A stretch of 64,000 bases of DNA from Streptomyces canus (lineage in GTDB: Bacteria > Actinomycetota > Actinomycetes > Streptomycetales > Streptomycetaceae). The notes below the pieces were generated by a model, which made no database searches, was not told the DNA's origin, and worked only from the letters and a program-made list of their open reading frames with translations. The position numbers and the translations under genes were made by a program. The first letter of the stretch is position 1, and every line of letters starts with the position of its first letter. Below, one piece after another: positions 35,757 to 44,856 of this stretch. The DNA lies in the NCBI RefSeq assembly GCF_030815415.1, contig NZ_JAUSWW010000003.1, positions 27,429 to 91,428 of the forward strand. Reading direction: 5' to 3'.

Positions 35757-36441
35757 ACGTTAAGTCCGTTTCTGGTACTGGCCTCGTCCGGGTTGGGTGA
35801 GGAAGCCTTGCCGGAGGAGGCGTGCGAGGCGGCTTCGGGTGATGTTGACGGCCGCTTCCTCGGTGGGCATATCGCGGAGTTCGTGCAGTTCTCGGGCCGG
35901 GAATGCCTGGCGGGGGTGCTGGTTGAAGGTTTTCGCGATGGCCTGGCATGGGCGGAGGCCGGCGGGACGACCACGCCGATGACCAGGCCCAGAACGTCCA
36001 CAGCCAGACCGCGCTTGATGCGCGACACCTTCTTGTTGCCGTCCAGTCCGGTCGTGGTCTTTGGGGACACCGGGCGGCCGCACGCACGGACTGGGTGTCG
36101 ATGATCACGAGGGACAGATCCTCTAATCGGCGGGCATTCTCCCGCACCTGGCAGCGCAGGAGTTCCAGGATCCGCTGGTCCGGGCCGTCCTGGCGCCAGA
36201 GCGTGAAGTAGTAAAAACCGCCGACCAGGACGGCAGGTCATGCGGCAGATGGCGCCACTGACAGCCCGTCCGGTTCTGGTAGAAGATCGCGTTCACGACC
36301 TCCCGGAGATCACAGGACCCCCGGTCGCCGGTCGCTGGTCGCCGAGCGCGCCGCCCGGTCCTGCTTCCAGCCCGCGGTCATCGGCTCCAGCAAGGCCCAC
36401 TGCTCGTCCGACAAGTCGCTCGGATACGGCTCTCTGTCCAT
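35757..36441 (-). pseudogene. IS5-family transposase remnant, frameshifted
   Basis: Fragments in three frames join to an IS5-type transposase: MDREPYPSDLSDEQWALLEP (start 36441), then VVNAIFYQNRTGCQWRHLPH, then LSLVIIDTQSVRAAA, then KKVSRIKRGLAVDVLGLVIG. After that the similarity stops, and an unrelated tail (NITRSRLARLLRQGFLTQPG, ending at 35760) runs up to the IS end. At least three lesions are needed. It is not functional. Confidence 0.75.
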
Positions 36442-36718
36442 GACCCGAATCCCAGGATGTCCATGCCGACCATCGGGCCCCCGTAGCGAGCAGTCACACG
36501 ATCGAGCGGTCACGAACCGATGAATATCGGACTTGCCGTCCACTGAGTCTCGGCACTGCGTGCGGGCCCGAGCCGGGGGCTGCGTCAGAGCCGCCCCGCC
36601 GCCCGGCTGCGGAACCCGGCACCGACCCGGCAGGGAACGCAGAACGGTCCGCCGGTTCCGTCGGCAGACCGTTCGGCAAGATCGAGGCCGGCTTCGCGCG
36701 CAGCCGATGGGGTGTGGG

Positions 36719-37186
36719 TTACTTCGCGAAGGCCGAACAGGAGTCCAGGCCGACCCACAGGTGAGCGCTGATGTCGTTGTTGACGCTCCCGTGGTGGGAA
36801 CTGTCTTCCATCCAGTAGTCGTCGCTGAGGTTCGAAGCGAAGCCCTCGGAGCGAGTCAGACAGATGTGAGGGTTGAAGCCGTCGAAGGAGCGAGGGAACT
36901 GCATGAACTTCACCACTGAATATTCACCCTTGTTCAGGATGGAGCCGGCCCTGTTGTCGTCGCTTCCCTGGAAGCTGCTGGCACTGTCGCCCCAGTCCCT
37001 GTCGTCCCCAACGGCGCGGCCGAGAAGCCCTTCGCAGTAGGCATCATTGTAGGCGTACATATAGCCGGCCTCAGCATTGCGGTAGTTGTCGTGGCACGAG
37101 GGGGCAGCCGAAGCGCCGGGGGCGGGAGCGATAACCGCGACGCCGGCCAGCGTCGCGATGGCTGCGAGTGAGGGCAGTTTGCGCAT
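36719..37186 (-). CDS. Secreted small protein, possibly peptidase-inhibitor-like
   Basis: 155 residues with AAGGAG before the ATG. The signal peptide (LPSLAAIATLAGVAVIAPAPGASA) ends near residue 27. The mature part has four Cys (SCHDNYR, YCEGLL, HICLTR, DSCSAF), is rich in Asn/Asp/Tyr and contains HHGSVNNDISAHLWVGLDSC. The size and cysteine pattern recall the I36/gamma-crystallin-like secreted proteins of Streptomyces, but the match is not firm. Confidence 0.65.
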   Translation of the reverse strand: MRKLPSLAAIATLAGVAVIAPAPGASAAPSCHDNYRNAEAGYMYAYNDAYCEGLLGRAVGDDRDWGDSASSFQGSDDNRAGSILNKGEYSVVKFMQFPRSFDGFNPHICLTRSEGFASNLSDDYWMEDSSHHGSVNNDISAHLWVGLDSCSAFAK

Positions 37187-37217
37187 GATAAATCTCCTTT
37201 GATTTTGGATTTTTAAT

Positions 37218-37237
37218 CCACAGATTCGAGTCTGTGG
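37218..37237. terminator. Stem-loop between two leftward genes
   Basis: CCACAGA (37218-37224) and TCTGTGG (37231-37237) form a 7-bp stem with a 6-nt loop. It follows the lipoprotein gene and precedes the secreted-protein gene in the direction of transcription. On the transcript it is followed by an A-rich, not U-rich, stretch, so it may stabilise or attenuate rather than terminate. Confidence 0.35.
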
Positions 37238-37246
37238 AAGTTCTGT

Positions 37247-38176
37247 TCAGGAAAGGGTCTTCCTGGCCTGCACCAAGGCGTTCAGGCGCATCTTTCGATA
37301 TTCAGCATTTTCCTTGCCGTACCGCTCCAGCACCTTTTCCAGGTAGGTGATTTCGAGCGAGCGTGCGATCTCGCCCAGGGATGACTCCTTGGCGCAGGTC
37401 GCATCGATGACGGCCAGTTCCGTGTCGAATTTGTTAGCCTCTGTGAACGGCATCCCCTCGGTAAGAACATCGCGCTTCGCGCGGAGCTTGTCCGGGTTAT
37501 CAAAGGGCCGGCCAGCTTTCTCCATGCAGCGCGACCATTTCTCGAGGGACTCCGTGAAGCGCTTGTCCTTCATGACGTCGGGCACGTAGAGCGGCATCAG
37601 GCCGGTGATGGTCCTACGGACGGTGAACCAGGTCTCGGGGTCACCGTAGAGTTGCTTTCGTGCTTCGTTGGAGCACCCCCCGCGAGGGGTCTCAATGGTG
37701 CCCGTGCCACCGGGAAGTTCGACTGTCATCGCGTCACGCCAGTCGCCGTCCAGCGCCTTCGAGTAGGCGGCCCGTTCCTCCTTGGCCAGTTTTTTCTGGT
37801 AGGTGACGGTCGGGTGCGTCAAACGAACTTCCTCCGCCTTCTCACCGAAGAGGCGGCCGTACCCGTACTTCTTGGCCCACCGGACGTCGTCCGTCACATA
37901 GCGGCCCGCTCTGCGCTCATCGACGCCGGGCACCGGGAACTCCCAGTAGGGGAAACCCTGTTCTGCCATGCACGCCTTGACAAGCCTCTGCTCGGCGCGC
38001 TCCACCTCGATCTCGTCCTCAACGGTGAGATCCCGGAGTTTTGCATCGGCAACAGTTGCTGCCTTCCCCTGCCCCGGATCGGCGGAATACGACCGGTCAG
38101 GCGATGTGACGTCGCAGCCAGTTATAAAGCAGGCGGCCACCACGGCGGCGACAGCAATGGGGATCTTTTGCCTCAT
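37247..38176 (-). CDS. Lipoprotein of unknown function
   Basis: 309 residues from the ATG at 38176. The lipobox is FITGCD (Cys about 19). The mature part is charged and helical, with three motifs of the type C-M-x-x-x-G-x-P (KACMAEQGFPYWEFP; SRCMEKAGRPFDNP; and a related CAKE), a repeat unit common in Streptomyces lipoproteins. The upstream reading frame (38177-38506) has no support. Function unknown. Confidence 0.75.
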   Translation of the reverse strand: MRQKIPIAVAAVVAACFITGCDVTSPDRSYSADPGQGKAATVADAKLRDLTVEDEIEVERAEQRLVKACMAEQGFPYWEFPVPGVDERRAGRYVTDDVRWAKKYGYGRLFGEKAEEVRLTHPTVTYQKKLAKEERAAYSKALDGDWRDAMTVELPGGTGTIETPRGGCSNEARKQLYGDPETWFTVRRTITGLMPLYVPDVMKDKRFTESLEKWSRCMEKAGRPFDNPDKLRAKRDVLTEGMPFTEANKFDTELAVIDATCAKESSLGEIARSLEITYLEKVLERYGKENAEYRKMRLNALVQARKTLS

Positions 38177-38502
38177 CCGAGGTCCGCCCTTCCCGTTTTC
38201 GGCGCGAGTGCCGTACTCAAGAGACTTCCGCTGTGGTCGGTGGTTCCGTCGTACCTGACTGATCAAATGGCCCTGCCGATGTCTGCCGTCCAGGGCATGA
38301 ACGGGAATGCAAAAGTGAGGTGGCGCCCGCCCGTCATGGTCGGTGTCAGCCCCGTACGACGGGCACAGTAGTCCGGCCCGGTCGCTGAGTGTGCCGGTCA
38401 TTCGCCCCACAAGGAGCGGCCACCGCACACCGGAATTCGACGTGAGGCGGCGGGCACAGGTGATGCCAGGGCCCCGGCGTTTGCCCGGCTCGTCCGATTT
38501 GA
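38177..38502. other. Intergenic region, nothing recognised
   Basis: About 325 bp between the lipoprotein start and the end of the ISAs1-type remnant. It should contain the promoter of the lipoprotein gene. No gene or repeat was identified. Confidence 0.4.
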
Positions 38503-39400
38503 TCATGTGATGCCGTAGAGAGTGAGGGCTCGGGGGCGGTCGGTATGGGCTCGGCGTCCGGCGGCGGTGTTGATGTATCCGGCGAGCTTGAGTGCGCTGC
38601 GGATCAGGTCACGGACGGCAGCGAGCACGGCTGGCGCGTTGCGGGTTCTGAGCTTCGATTTGTCCTCTTCGAAGACAGCATCTCGGACCCGGTGGACGGT
38701 GTTTTCCACCGTCCGGTGCCCGCGAGCTCATGACGCGATCGCGGCTGCGTTCGCCTCTTCGGCGGCCAGGTCGGTGATGGCGTGGACGGTCTCGCTGGAC
38801 CACTTCTTCGCGCCGTAGAGACGGCGACGGCGCTTGATCCGCAGGACCTGGGCCGCGTACGGAAAGAGCAGGCCCGCGACGGTGACGACCTGGACGATCC
38901 GTTGCTCGTGGCGGCCGTGCCCTCGCACGTCGTCGCGGTGGACCACGGGGATGTCCTTCCAGGGCCAGGGCGTGGACGTGCAGATAGGTGGTGTGGTCGC
39001 GTTGGACGTGGAGGGCATCGGCGGTGACGGCGGTCCCCGCGAGATCCGTGTCGTCGATCTGATCGAGCAGGGTGCGAACTCGGGGATCTCGTTGGTCTTC
39101 GCGCCGATCTCGCGCGAGGCGAGCGTGACGCCGTCGCCGTGGCGGACCGCGGACAGCACGAAGACCCGGCTGCCGTCCGGTCGCTTCGCGCCGCGCAGGC
39201 ACTTGCCGTCCACCGCGATCGCCCGGCGCCTGGACCGCACTGGCTCGGCACAGGTAGCCGCCCGATGCGCTCGGCGCTGTTCCCGCTCGATTCCACCGTC
39301 GGGCATCACCTGATCAAGGAATCGGCCCGCCGTGAAAGGCCCGCAAGTCGACGGGATCTCCTCTTTCACCTCAGCGAATGCGAGGTCGTGACGATTGAGC
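38503..39400 (-). pseudogene. ISAs1-family transposase remnant, frameshifted
   Basis: Segments in different frames join to an ISAs1-type transposase: RAIAVDGKCLRGAKRPDGSR (catalytic Asp region), then DQIDDTDLAGTAVTADALHV, then DDVRGHGRHEQRIVQVVT, then RLYGAKKWSSETVHAITDLA, then the C-terminus GHRTVENTVHRVRDAVFEED ... YINTAAGRRAHTDRPRAL ending at 38503. Two or more frameshifts and a damaged N-terminus make it a pseudogene. Confidence 0.8.
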
Positions 39401-39811
39401 ACTCCCGCCCCGCCCCGGTGCCGCCGCGACACCGACGCCACCGGTCGACCGGGCGGCGGTGAGCCGCGCCTCGGTACGTCGGCGGGCCCGGGGGATGACC
39501 GATGGTGAGGCTGCGGCCGCGCTCGAGGAGGCCCGCTTCGAGGAACGGCGTAGCGAGCAGTCACACGATCGAGCGATCACGAACCGGCAAAGATCGGACT
39601 TAACGTCCACTGACCGGGACGATTCACCGGGTTGTGTGCACGCCGCTGCTGTGAAGCATCGGCCCCAGCGCGTGCCCCGGTGGGCAAACGCTGCCTCCAA
39701 GTGGGATGAATCGTGGCGGTACGGGAGTTGGGGTGTGGCGACAGGGCTGTCGTGTGATCGCCCTGTCACCGCCACCAGACCGCCAACAGACCGCCACCGA
39801 AAGGTCACCCC

Positions 39812-40699
39812 ATGCCCCTGCTGCGCCTCGGCGTCTCCCTCCAGCCGCGCTGGCCGCTCGACGACGGAGGCAGTGTGCTCCGTGCTGCGCGCCGTGCCGA
39901 GGACTTAGGCTTCGACCACGTCGCCGTCGGCAACCGACTCCTGGACAGCGGGTTCGGCCTCGACACCGACCCGCTCGTCCTGCTGTCGGCCGTCGCCGGC
40001 GCCACGACGCGCCTACGGTTGCTGACGTCCGTGCTCGTCGCGCCGTACTATCCGGCGCTGGTGCTCGCCAACCAAGCGGCCACCCTGGACGTCGTGTCCG
40101 GCGGCCGCCTGATCCTGGGCGTCGGCACCGGCTGGAATCCCGACGAGTTCAATGCTGTCGGCGTACCCGCGCGCGAACGCGGCGCACGCACCGACGACCA
40201 CCTCGCAGCCGCCAAGGCCCTGTGGACCCGGCGCCCCGCAGACTTCGACGGGCCGTTCACCACACTGCGCGCCGCGCATCTGGGAACTCCTCCGCTCACC
40301 CCCGGCGGCCCGCCCGTGTGGGTCGGTGGACACAGCAACGCCGCCCTACGCCGCGCGCTGCGGTTCGGTGACGGCTGGTACGGCACCGGCGCCGACCCTG
40401 CGGAGGTCACCGACGTGCGACGCCGGCTGCACGAACTCTCAACTGACACAGGACAGGCCGACCGCCTCAGCCTCGCCTCGGCTGCCTCCCTCACCCCGCC
40501 CGGCGTCCCCGCGGCCGTACCACCACCGGGACGGCCACTCGGCGGCGCCACACCCACGCCAGCGAGCGTCACCGACGACCTCGGGCAACTCACCGAGGCT
40601 GGACTGACTGCCTGCACCCTGTGGCTGCCCGTCGCGGCCGAGCATGTCGAAGACGCGATGGAATGGATCGCAGCCGAGGTCGCACCACAACTCACCTGA
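39812..40699 (+). CDS. LLM-class flavin-dependent oxidoreductase
   Basis: 295 residues. Typical luciferase-like segments are RAARRAEDLGFDHVAVGN, TTRLRLLTSVLVAPYYPALVLA, LDVVSGGRLILGVGTGWNPDEF and PPVWVGGHSNAALRRALRFGDGW (here split to avoid long runs). The TGWNPDEF block is common in F420- or FMN-dependent actinobacterial members. Substrate unknown. It is followed after 180 bp by a small monooxygenase-type gene in the same direction. Confidence 0.88.
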   Translation: MPLLRLGVSLQPRWPLDDGGSVLRAARRAEDLGFDHVAVGNRLLDSGFGLDTDPLVLLSAVAGATTRLRLLTSVLVAPYYPALVLANQAATLDVVSGGRLILGVGTGWNPDEFNAVGVPARERGARTDDHLAAAKALWTRRPADFDGPFTTLRAAHLGTPPLTPGGPPVWVGGHSNAALRRALRFGDGWYGTGADPAEVTDVRRRLHELSTDTGQADRLSLASAASLTPPGVPAAVPPPGRPLGGATPTPASVTDDLGQLTEAGLTACTLWLPVAAEHVEDAMEWIAAEVAPQLT

Positions 40700-40714
40700 G
40701 GCGTGGCGCGGCCA

Positions 40715-40778
40715 GCGCGGAGGCCTCCTCAGCGCATGCGCCGTAGGAAGCGGTAGTGCCGTACCCGGCCGACTCCCA
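40715..40778. repeat. Second copy of the 65-bp repeat
   Basis: This matches 35665-35729, with the shared block GCGGTAGTGCCGTACCCGGC. It lies just after the flavin oxidoreductase stop. Confidence 0.7.
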
Positions 40779-40879
40779 GAGCCGGACCACACCGGTACAA
40801 CGAGAACCCGAGCCGGCCCCCGCCCCCGCGGACCCGTACGATCACCACCCCGGAACCCGATGACGCAGCTGGAGAAGAC

Positions 40880-41191
40880 ATGAACAAGGTCGGCCTGTAC
40901 GTCAAGTTCCGCACCCAGCCCGGGCAGCGCGACGCCCTCGTCAAGGTCCTCCTGCAGGCCGCACAACAGGCGCAGAACGCTTCCGGATGCGAGCTGTACG
41001 TCGTCAACACCACGCCCGGTGAGGAAGACGTCGTATGGGTCACCGAAATCTGGCGCAGCGCAGCCGACCACGAGGGCGCACTGTCCGCGCCCGGAGCCAA
41101 GGAACTGATCGGGCAAGCCATACCGCTCCTGGCGGGAGTGCCCGAGCGGATCGACCTGCACCCCGCCGGTGGAGCCGGGCTGCGCGGATGA
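40880..41191 (+). CDS. Antibiotic biosynthesis monooxygenase (ABM) domain protein
   Basis: 103 residues. VGLYVKFRTQPGQRDALVKVLL, SGCELYVVNTTPGEEDVVWVTEIWRS (in parts) and HEGALSAPGAKELIGQAIPLL form the ferredoxin-like ABM fold with the usual 'W...e.W.s...H..hl' pattern. Members act on quinones, polyketides or haem. It may be in one transcript with the preceding flavin enzyme. Confidence 0.83.
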   Translation: MNKVGLYVKFRTQPGQRDALVKVLLQAAQQAQNASGCELYVVNTTPGEEDVVWVTEIWRSAADHEGALSAPGAKELIGQAIPLLAGVPERIDLHPAGGAGLRG

Positions 41192-41552
41192 AAACCCCCG
41201 GCAGCAATCACCACGGCAACGGGCAACCCTCCCCCACACCCTGATCAACCCCACTCAGAACAGCCCGGTGACCCGGTACCCGCCCCGGAACTCCATCCGC
41301 GCCCTACTCCACCGTGGGCGAGCTCAACGGAACAAGCCTGGCCTTCGAGGCCAGCCACTCTGGGTTCGAAAACACCTACAAAGCGTGCCCTTGTTCAGAG
41401 AAGTTCCGGTTACCGGTCCCGACCACTAGGCCAAGAGGCCGCGACCACGGTCCTCCGCGGTGCGCATCGCCTGGACGGGCTGGGCGCAGAGGGCGTCAGG
41501 GCATAGCCTGCCGGGGAGCAGCTCGTGATACGTCGGCCTCAGAGGGTGTTGT
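41192..41552. other. Intergenic region, nothing recognised
   Basis: About 360 bp without a convincing reading frame, repeat or hairpin. Confidence 0.4.
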
Positions 41553-41999
41553 ATGCCTGAGCTTGTGTCGTGCCGAGAACTGGATGTGGTCGTGGACCAC
41601 CGGCTGTTCGGCCTGATCGATGAGGAGGGCCAGGCGGGGGAACGGCCTGCCTCCCCGCGCTCCGTCGGCAGTTTCGTCAGCGCCAACGCCACCATGCTCT
41701 ATATCGGGTCGGCCGAGGACATTTTGAACGCTCGGCTGCGGCTGGAGGCCTGGGACGGTCCGGCGCCGGTGGCGGCGGACGACTGGCCGTCGACCAAGGA
41801 GTTGTTGCTGGACCTCCCCTCGGGCCGGTTTCTCGTGGATGAGATCGCGGCCGGGGGCAAGTCGGACGTGTTTCGGCTCCCGCAGGCCGGAAAGTGGCGC
41901 GCCCGCGTGGGGTGGCGGGAGAACACCCCTGTCCCGGACAACGGGTTCGCGCGGCCGGGCGGCTGGGCGCTGGTTCAGTTCTGGCCGGACATAGGCTGA
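41553..41999 (+). CDS. Hypothetical protein
   Basis: 148 residues, all soluble, with no Cys except one near the start: MPELVSCRELDVVVDHRLFG ... VSANATMLYIGSAEDILNARL ... WALVQFWPDIG. The length, codon use and following terminator support a real gene. I do not recognise the family; the small beta-rich layout resembles immunity-type proteins, but this is weak. Confidence 0.65.
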   Translation: MPELVSCRELDVVVDHRLFGLIDEEGQAGERPASPRSVGSFVSANATMLYIGSAEDILNARLRLEAWDGPAPVAADDWPSTKELLLDLPSGRFLVDEIAAGGKSDVFRLPQAGKWRARVGWRENTPVPDNGFARPGGWALVQFWPDIG

Positions 42000-42009
42000 G
42001 CGCGGCAAG

Positions 42010-42039
42010 TGGGGGCCCCGCTGACGAGCGGGGCCCCAC
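42010..42039. terminator. Bidirectional terminator hairpin
   Basis: GGGGCCCCGCT (42012-42022), a GACG loop and AGCGGGGCCCC (42027-42037) make a perfect 11-bp GC stem. It lies between the convergent genes ending at 41999 and 42065, so it can serve both. Confidence 0.75.
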
Positions 42040-42064
42040 AGCGTTCCTGGTCAGTGGTCGGCGG

Positions 42065-43588
42065 TCAGCGGATGGGAATGTAGAACGCGTCCTGGTCGAG
42101 CAGCCGGTCTACGTCGTACCAGCGGCCGAGTCGTCGTCCGGCTTCCTGGTTGACCTCGCTGTTGACCCACCGTGCCGAGTAGTGGCGTTCGTACTGGGTG
42201 CCACCGTAGGGCTCGTCGGGGAACAGGTGCCGGCCCGCGCCTTCGTACGTCGAGGCCATCGGGTACTCGTCGCAGTCGTACGGGCCCTGGTCGGCTGGCA
42301 GGCTTGCCTTGAGGTCCTGCATCGCCTTGGTCGCGCAGAAGTTGCGGACTATGCGCCGGTTTTCGTCGTACCGGAAACTCTGCTTGTCCCCCTTGGCCTG
42401 GGCGAGACGGTGGATCGGGTCGCCTGGTGAGCCGCCGGCCAGGTGCTTGTCTGCCTGGGTCGGCATGGTGGCCGCCGGGTTGGCGCGGGCCTCCTCGAGG
42501 TGCGTGGCGACGCCGCCGACTGCCGCATCCGACTTCGTGTAGGACATGCCCGGCACCGCCCGGTCGAACACAGACCCGAGTTTGTGTGACTGCAGATACC
42601 AGGCCGAGTCGAACCGCATGCCGCCTTCGGGGCTCTCGGTGTCGATGAACTGGAAGTACCAGGGCAGGTCGAAGTCGTACTCGATGTGGAAGACGCCTGT
42701 GCCGATCTGCTCGCCCATGGCTGCATCCGGGCTGGATGCCTGCGAGAGCAGGTCCAGGTGCGCGGAACCGTCCCGGCGCCATTCACCGATCGGCTTCTCG
42801 ACCTCGTCGTTCAGTCCGGCGAAACAGGCGTTCTCGTCGGTCTGCGGATAGTCGTCGTCCAGGTAGTTGCCCTCGCACTCGATCTCCGCGGTGAGGTCCG
42901 CACCGGACTCTGCGAAGGGTCCTGTGGCCTGGATGACGCCTACTTGCAGGCGGAAGTCCGCCCACCGCGAGGTGCTGGCGTGTTCCGCGCCGCCGACCTT
43001 GCCGAAGCCCATCAACCGGTTGCGGGACACGAAGACACCGGTGGTGGTGCATCGGGGCGGGAAGATGCCGCACCGGACGGCCGGCATCACCAGCAGATGG
43101 ATCTGGCAGTAGGAGTACCGGTTCTTGATCCACCCCTGGTCGCGCGAGGCCAGGTCGTACTGGTCCTCGCACTGGTCGGAGGTCGGGTAGTCGTAGATGT
43201 CGTCCGGGATCCGGCCCGCGGGGAACCGTGAGGAATCCACCACGTACGACTCTGGCTCCGCTTGAGCGTCGACGCCCTGTGCGGCCTTGGACTTCGTGAT
43301 CTTCGACGGCCCGTCCTTGGTGGCCGGAGCAACACCCAGGGCATCGAGCGATCCACCACTGCGGTTGAGCTCCTTGATCACCCTCTCCGGGTGGGCCACC
43401 AGATCAGGATCCGAGATCACATACGGGATGACCTTGTACGTCACGTCGTCCCCACCGGCCGCGTTCGTTGCGCCGGAGGCGGCCTGCGCAGGAAGCACTC
43501 CCACCAACAGCAAAGCTGCGGACAACGCCCCTAAGACCGTCGTCCGTAACGCGCGTGCTCTCAACTGACTCTCCCCCTTTGAGGTCAC
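42065..43588 (-). CDS. Secreted protein with a NucA/NucB-type nuclease domain
   Basis: 507 residues. A twin-basic-free signal peptide (ALRTTVLGALSAALLLVGVLPAQA) is followed by a long Cys-containing region (about 110-260; CEDQYD, YCQIHL, RCGIFPPRC) and a C-terminal domain. That domain carries YDCDEYPMASTYEGAGRHLF and then VNSEVNQEAGRRLGRWYDVD and LDQDAFYIPI, which match the deoxyribonuclease NucA/NucB domain (CDEYPFA.TYEG motif). It probably degrades extracellular DNA. The large N-terminal region is unusual for the family and could be an adhesion or pro-domain. Confidence 0.78.
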   Translation of the reverse strand: MTSKGESQLRARALRTTVLGALSAALLLVGVLPAQAASGATNAAGGDDVTYKVIPYVISDPDLVAHPERVIKELNRSGGSLDALGVAPATKDGPSKITKSKAAQGVDAQAEPESYVVDSSRFPAGRIPDDIYDYPTSDQCEDQYDLASRDQGWIKNRYSYCQIHLLVMPAVRCGIFPPRCTTTGVFVSRNRLMGFGKVGGAEHASTSRWADFRLQVGVIQATGPFAESGADLTAEIECEGNYLDDDYPQTDENACFAGLNDEVEKPIGEWRRDGSAHLDLLSQASSPDAAMGEQIGTGVFHIEYDFDLPWYFQFIDTESPEGGMRFDSAWYLQSHKLGSVFDRAVPGMSYTKSDAAVGGVATHLEEARANPAATMPTQADKHLAGGSPGDPIHRLAQAKGDKQSFRYDENRRIVRNFCATKAMQDLKASLPADQGPYDCDEYPMASTYEGAGRHLFPDEPYGGTQYERHYSARWVNSEVNQEAGRRLGRWYDVDRLLDQDAFYIPIR

Positions 43589-43845
43589 GGCCCGCGCGGG
43601 CGACGTCGTGTGCCTCGGGCAACCCTCAGCGCGTGCCCTCGCCCCCGTAAGCCACTGTCAAACCACGTAACAGCAAAGGGAACTGATAGATCATCAGCAA
43701 GTCGCGTATCAGCCAGCACACAGAAATCATCAGTCCTGCACATATCGGCCAGGGCGCTTCCGGATTGTCCTCGTGACACCGGCAGCCCTCGCGAAGCAGC
43801 ACGTTGAGGCAAAGCAGGAGGTGATGCGCGGCCTCCGGAGTACGG

Positions 43846-44046
43846 TCAGTTCCAGGCCCACACCGGCGTATGGTGCCGGTCGGCGAACCCCTGCGCGAAG
43901 CCCTTCACCACGGCGGCCCGGGTGGGGGCGAGGGCCGCGTGCTCGCGCAGCGGCGAGACTGCCCCCCTGGGCAGGCCCCAAACGGCTTCCCAGTCCACGC
44001 CCGGCATGTCCCGCACGGCCCGCACGTCGCCGAGGCGGGACAGCGC
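43846..44046 (-). pseudogene. C-terminal fragment of an unidentified gene
   Basis: The minus strand reads VALSRLGDVRAVRDMPGVDW, EAVWGLPRGAVSPLREHAAL and ends FADRHHTPVWAWN before a stop at 43846. This looks like a genuine protein end, but it has no start. The frame begins exactly where the LysM/BTAD-derived repeat (44047-44116) starts, so a recombination joint lies at about 44047. Confidence 0.5.
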
Positions 44047-44116
44047 GACGGCCACGGAGCAGTTGATCAACCATCTTCTGCACGGCAGTGGAAGGGACCA
44101 ACGCAAAGCCCTCTAG
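44047..44116 (+). repeat. 70-bp copy of the 3' end of the LysM/BTAD gene
   Basis: This aligns with 31810-31879 with five mismatches, up to and including the TAG stop. It would encode the last 22 residues of the protein (EQLINHLLHGSGRDQRKAL). It is a remnant of a backbone gene of a related plasmid and marks a joint inside the cargo region. Confidence 0.85.
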
Positions 44117-44166
44117 ACCGGGAAGGTTCGCCGGTTTGAGCCCCTGCGGGAAGAGAAGATCGCGTC

Positions 44167-44829
44167 ATGACTGAGATCGTGTTGATGTCGGACCCGAAGG
44201 TTGCTGCCCTACCTGTTGTCGAGTGCGGTGAACGCCTTGTGGACGTCCGCCTCGGCGGCTCGTTGCTCGTCGATACACGCAAGCAGGACCCGGCAGATAC
44301 CTTCGCGTACCTGCGGGAAGGCGTGGTGGAACGGCTACTCAAGGCTCAGACGATGCTTCCGCATGGTTTGCGGCTGCTGTTCGTTGAGGGGTACCGGCCC
44401 CCTCCCCTCCAGCGGGAGTACTTCGAGGAGTACGCCGATCAGCTCCGGGCTGCCCACCTCGACTGGTCCGCCAAGCAGATCCACTCGGCGGCGAGTCGGT
44501 ATGTGTCACCACCCGAGATCGCTCCGCACAGTGCCGGCGCGGCTGTCGACCTCACCCTGGCCAGCGCCGACGGGCACGAGCTGGACCTGGGCACGCGCAT
44601 GAACGCAGACCCGGAGGAGAGCGCCGGCGCCTGCTACACCCATGCCGCCAACATCAGCGAGGAGGCCCGCGCCAACCGGAAGCTGCTGGGCACGGTGCTC
44701 ACAGCTGCGGGGCTGGTGAACTACCCCACGGAATGGTGGCACTGGTCTTTCGGGGACCGCTACTGGGCTTTGATCACGGGAGAGGCCGCAGCCCTCTACG
44801 GCCCGAAAGAAATCGGCTCGTGCAGCTGA
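44167..44829 (+). CDS. VanX-like D-Ala-D-Ala dipeptidase (M15D)
   Basis: 220 residues. The zinc-site motifs of the VanX family are present: PHSAGAAVDLTL (the Ser-x-His-x-x-Gly-x-Ala-x-Asp region is altered, His before Ser) and EWWHWSFGDRYWA with the catalytic Glu and final His. LRLLFVEGYRPPPLQREYF is also typical. VanX enzymes cut D-Ala-D-Ala dipeptides. No VanH/VanA is adjacent, so this alone does not give vancomycin resistance. It lies between the 3' remnants of two backbone genes. Confidence 0.83.
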   Translation: MTEIVLMSDPKVAALPVVECGERLVDVRLGGSLLVDTRKQDPADTFAYLREGVVERLLKAQTMLPHGLRLLFVEGYRPPPLQREYFEEYADQLRAAHLDWSAKQIHSAASRYVSPPEIAPHSAGAAVDLTLASADGHELDLGTRMNADPEESAGACYTHAANISEEARANRKLLGTVLTAAGLVNYPTEWWHWSFGDRYWALITGEAAALYGPKEIGSCS

Positions 44830-44856
44830 CCGGCCCGGCCCTTCCGGACTGACCGG

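Larger units (their letters stand above)
35752..39611. mobile_element. 3.86-kb segment bounded by perfect 17-bp inverted repeats
   Basis: AGTGGACGTTAAGTCCG at 35752-35768 is the exact inverse complement of 39595-39611. A longer copy of the same end sequence (GTAGCGAGCAGTCACACG ...) is found at 39550-39611 and, as a direct copy with several changes, at 36483-36545. The segment holds an IS5-type transposase pseudogene, two genes for exported proteins and an ISAs1-type pseudogene. I see no target-site duplication. It looks like nested or deleted copies of one insertion sequence with passengers between them. Confidence 0.6.

Noticed and set aside
36719..38176. The secreted protein and lipoprotein as a toxin-immunity pair
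   Set aside because: No toxin or immunity motif is visible in either; co-location within the IS-bounded segment is the only link.
38177..38506. N-terminal extension of the lipoprotein to 419 residues
   Set aside because: The lipobox sits 19 residues after the ATG at 38176; the extension would bury the signal peptide inside the protein.
44167..44829. Vancomycin resistance cluster
   Set aside because: Only a VanX-like gene is present; no VanH, VanA/B-type ligase or VanRS next to it. The Ddl-like gene at 47414 belongs to a different operon on the other strand.
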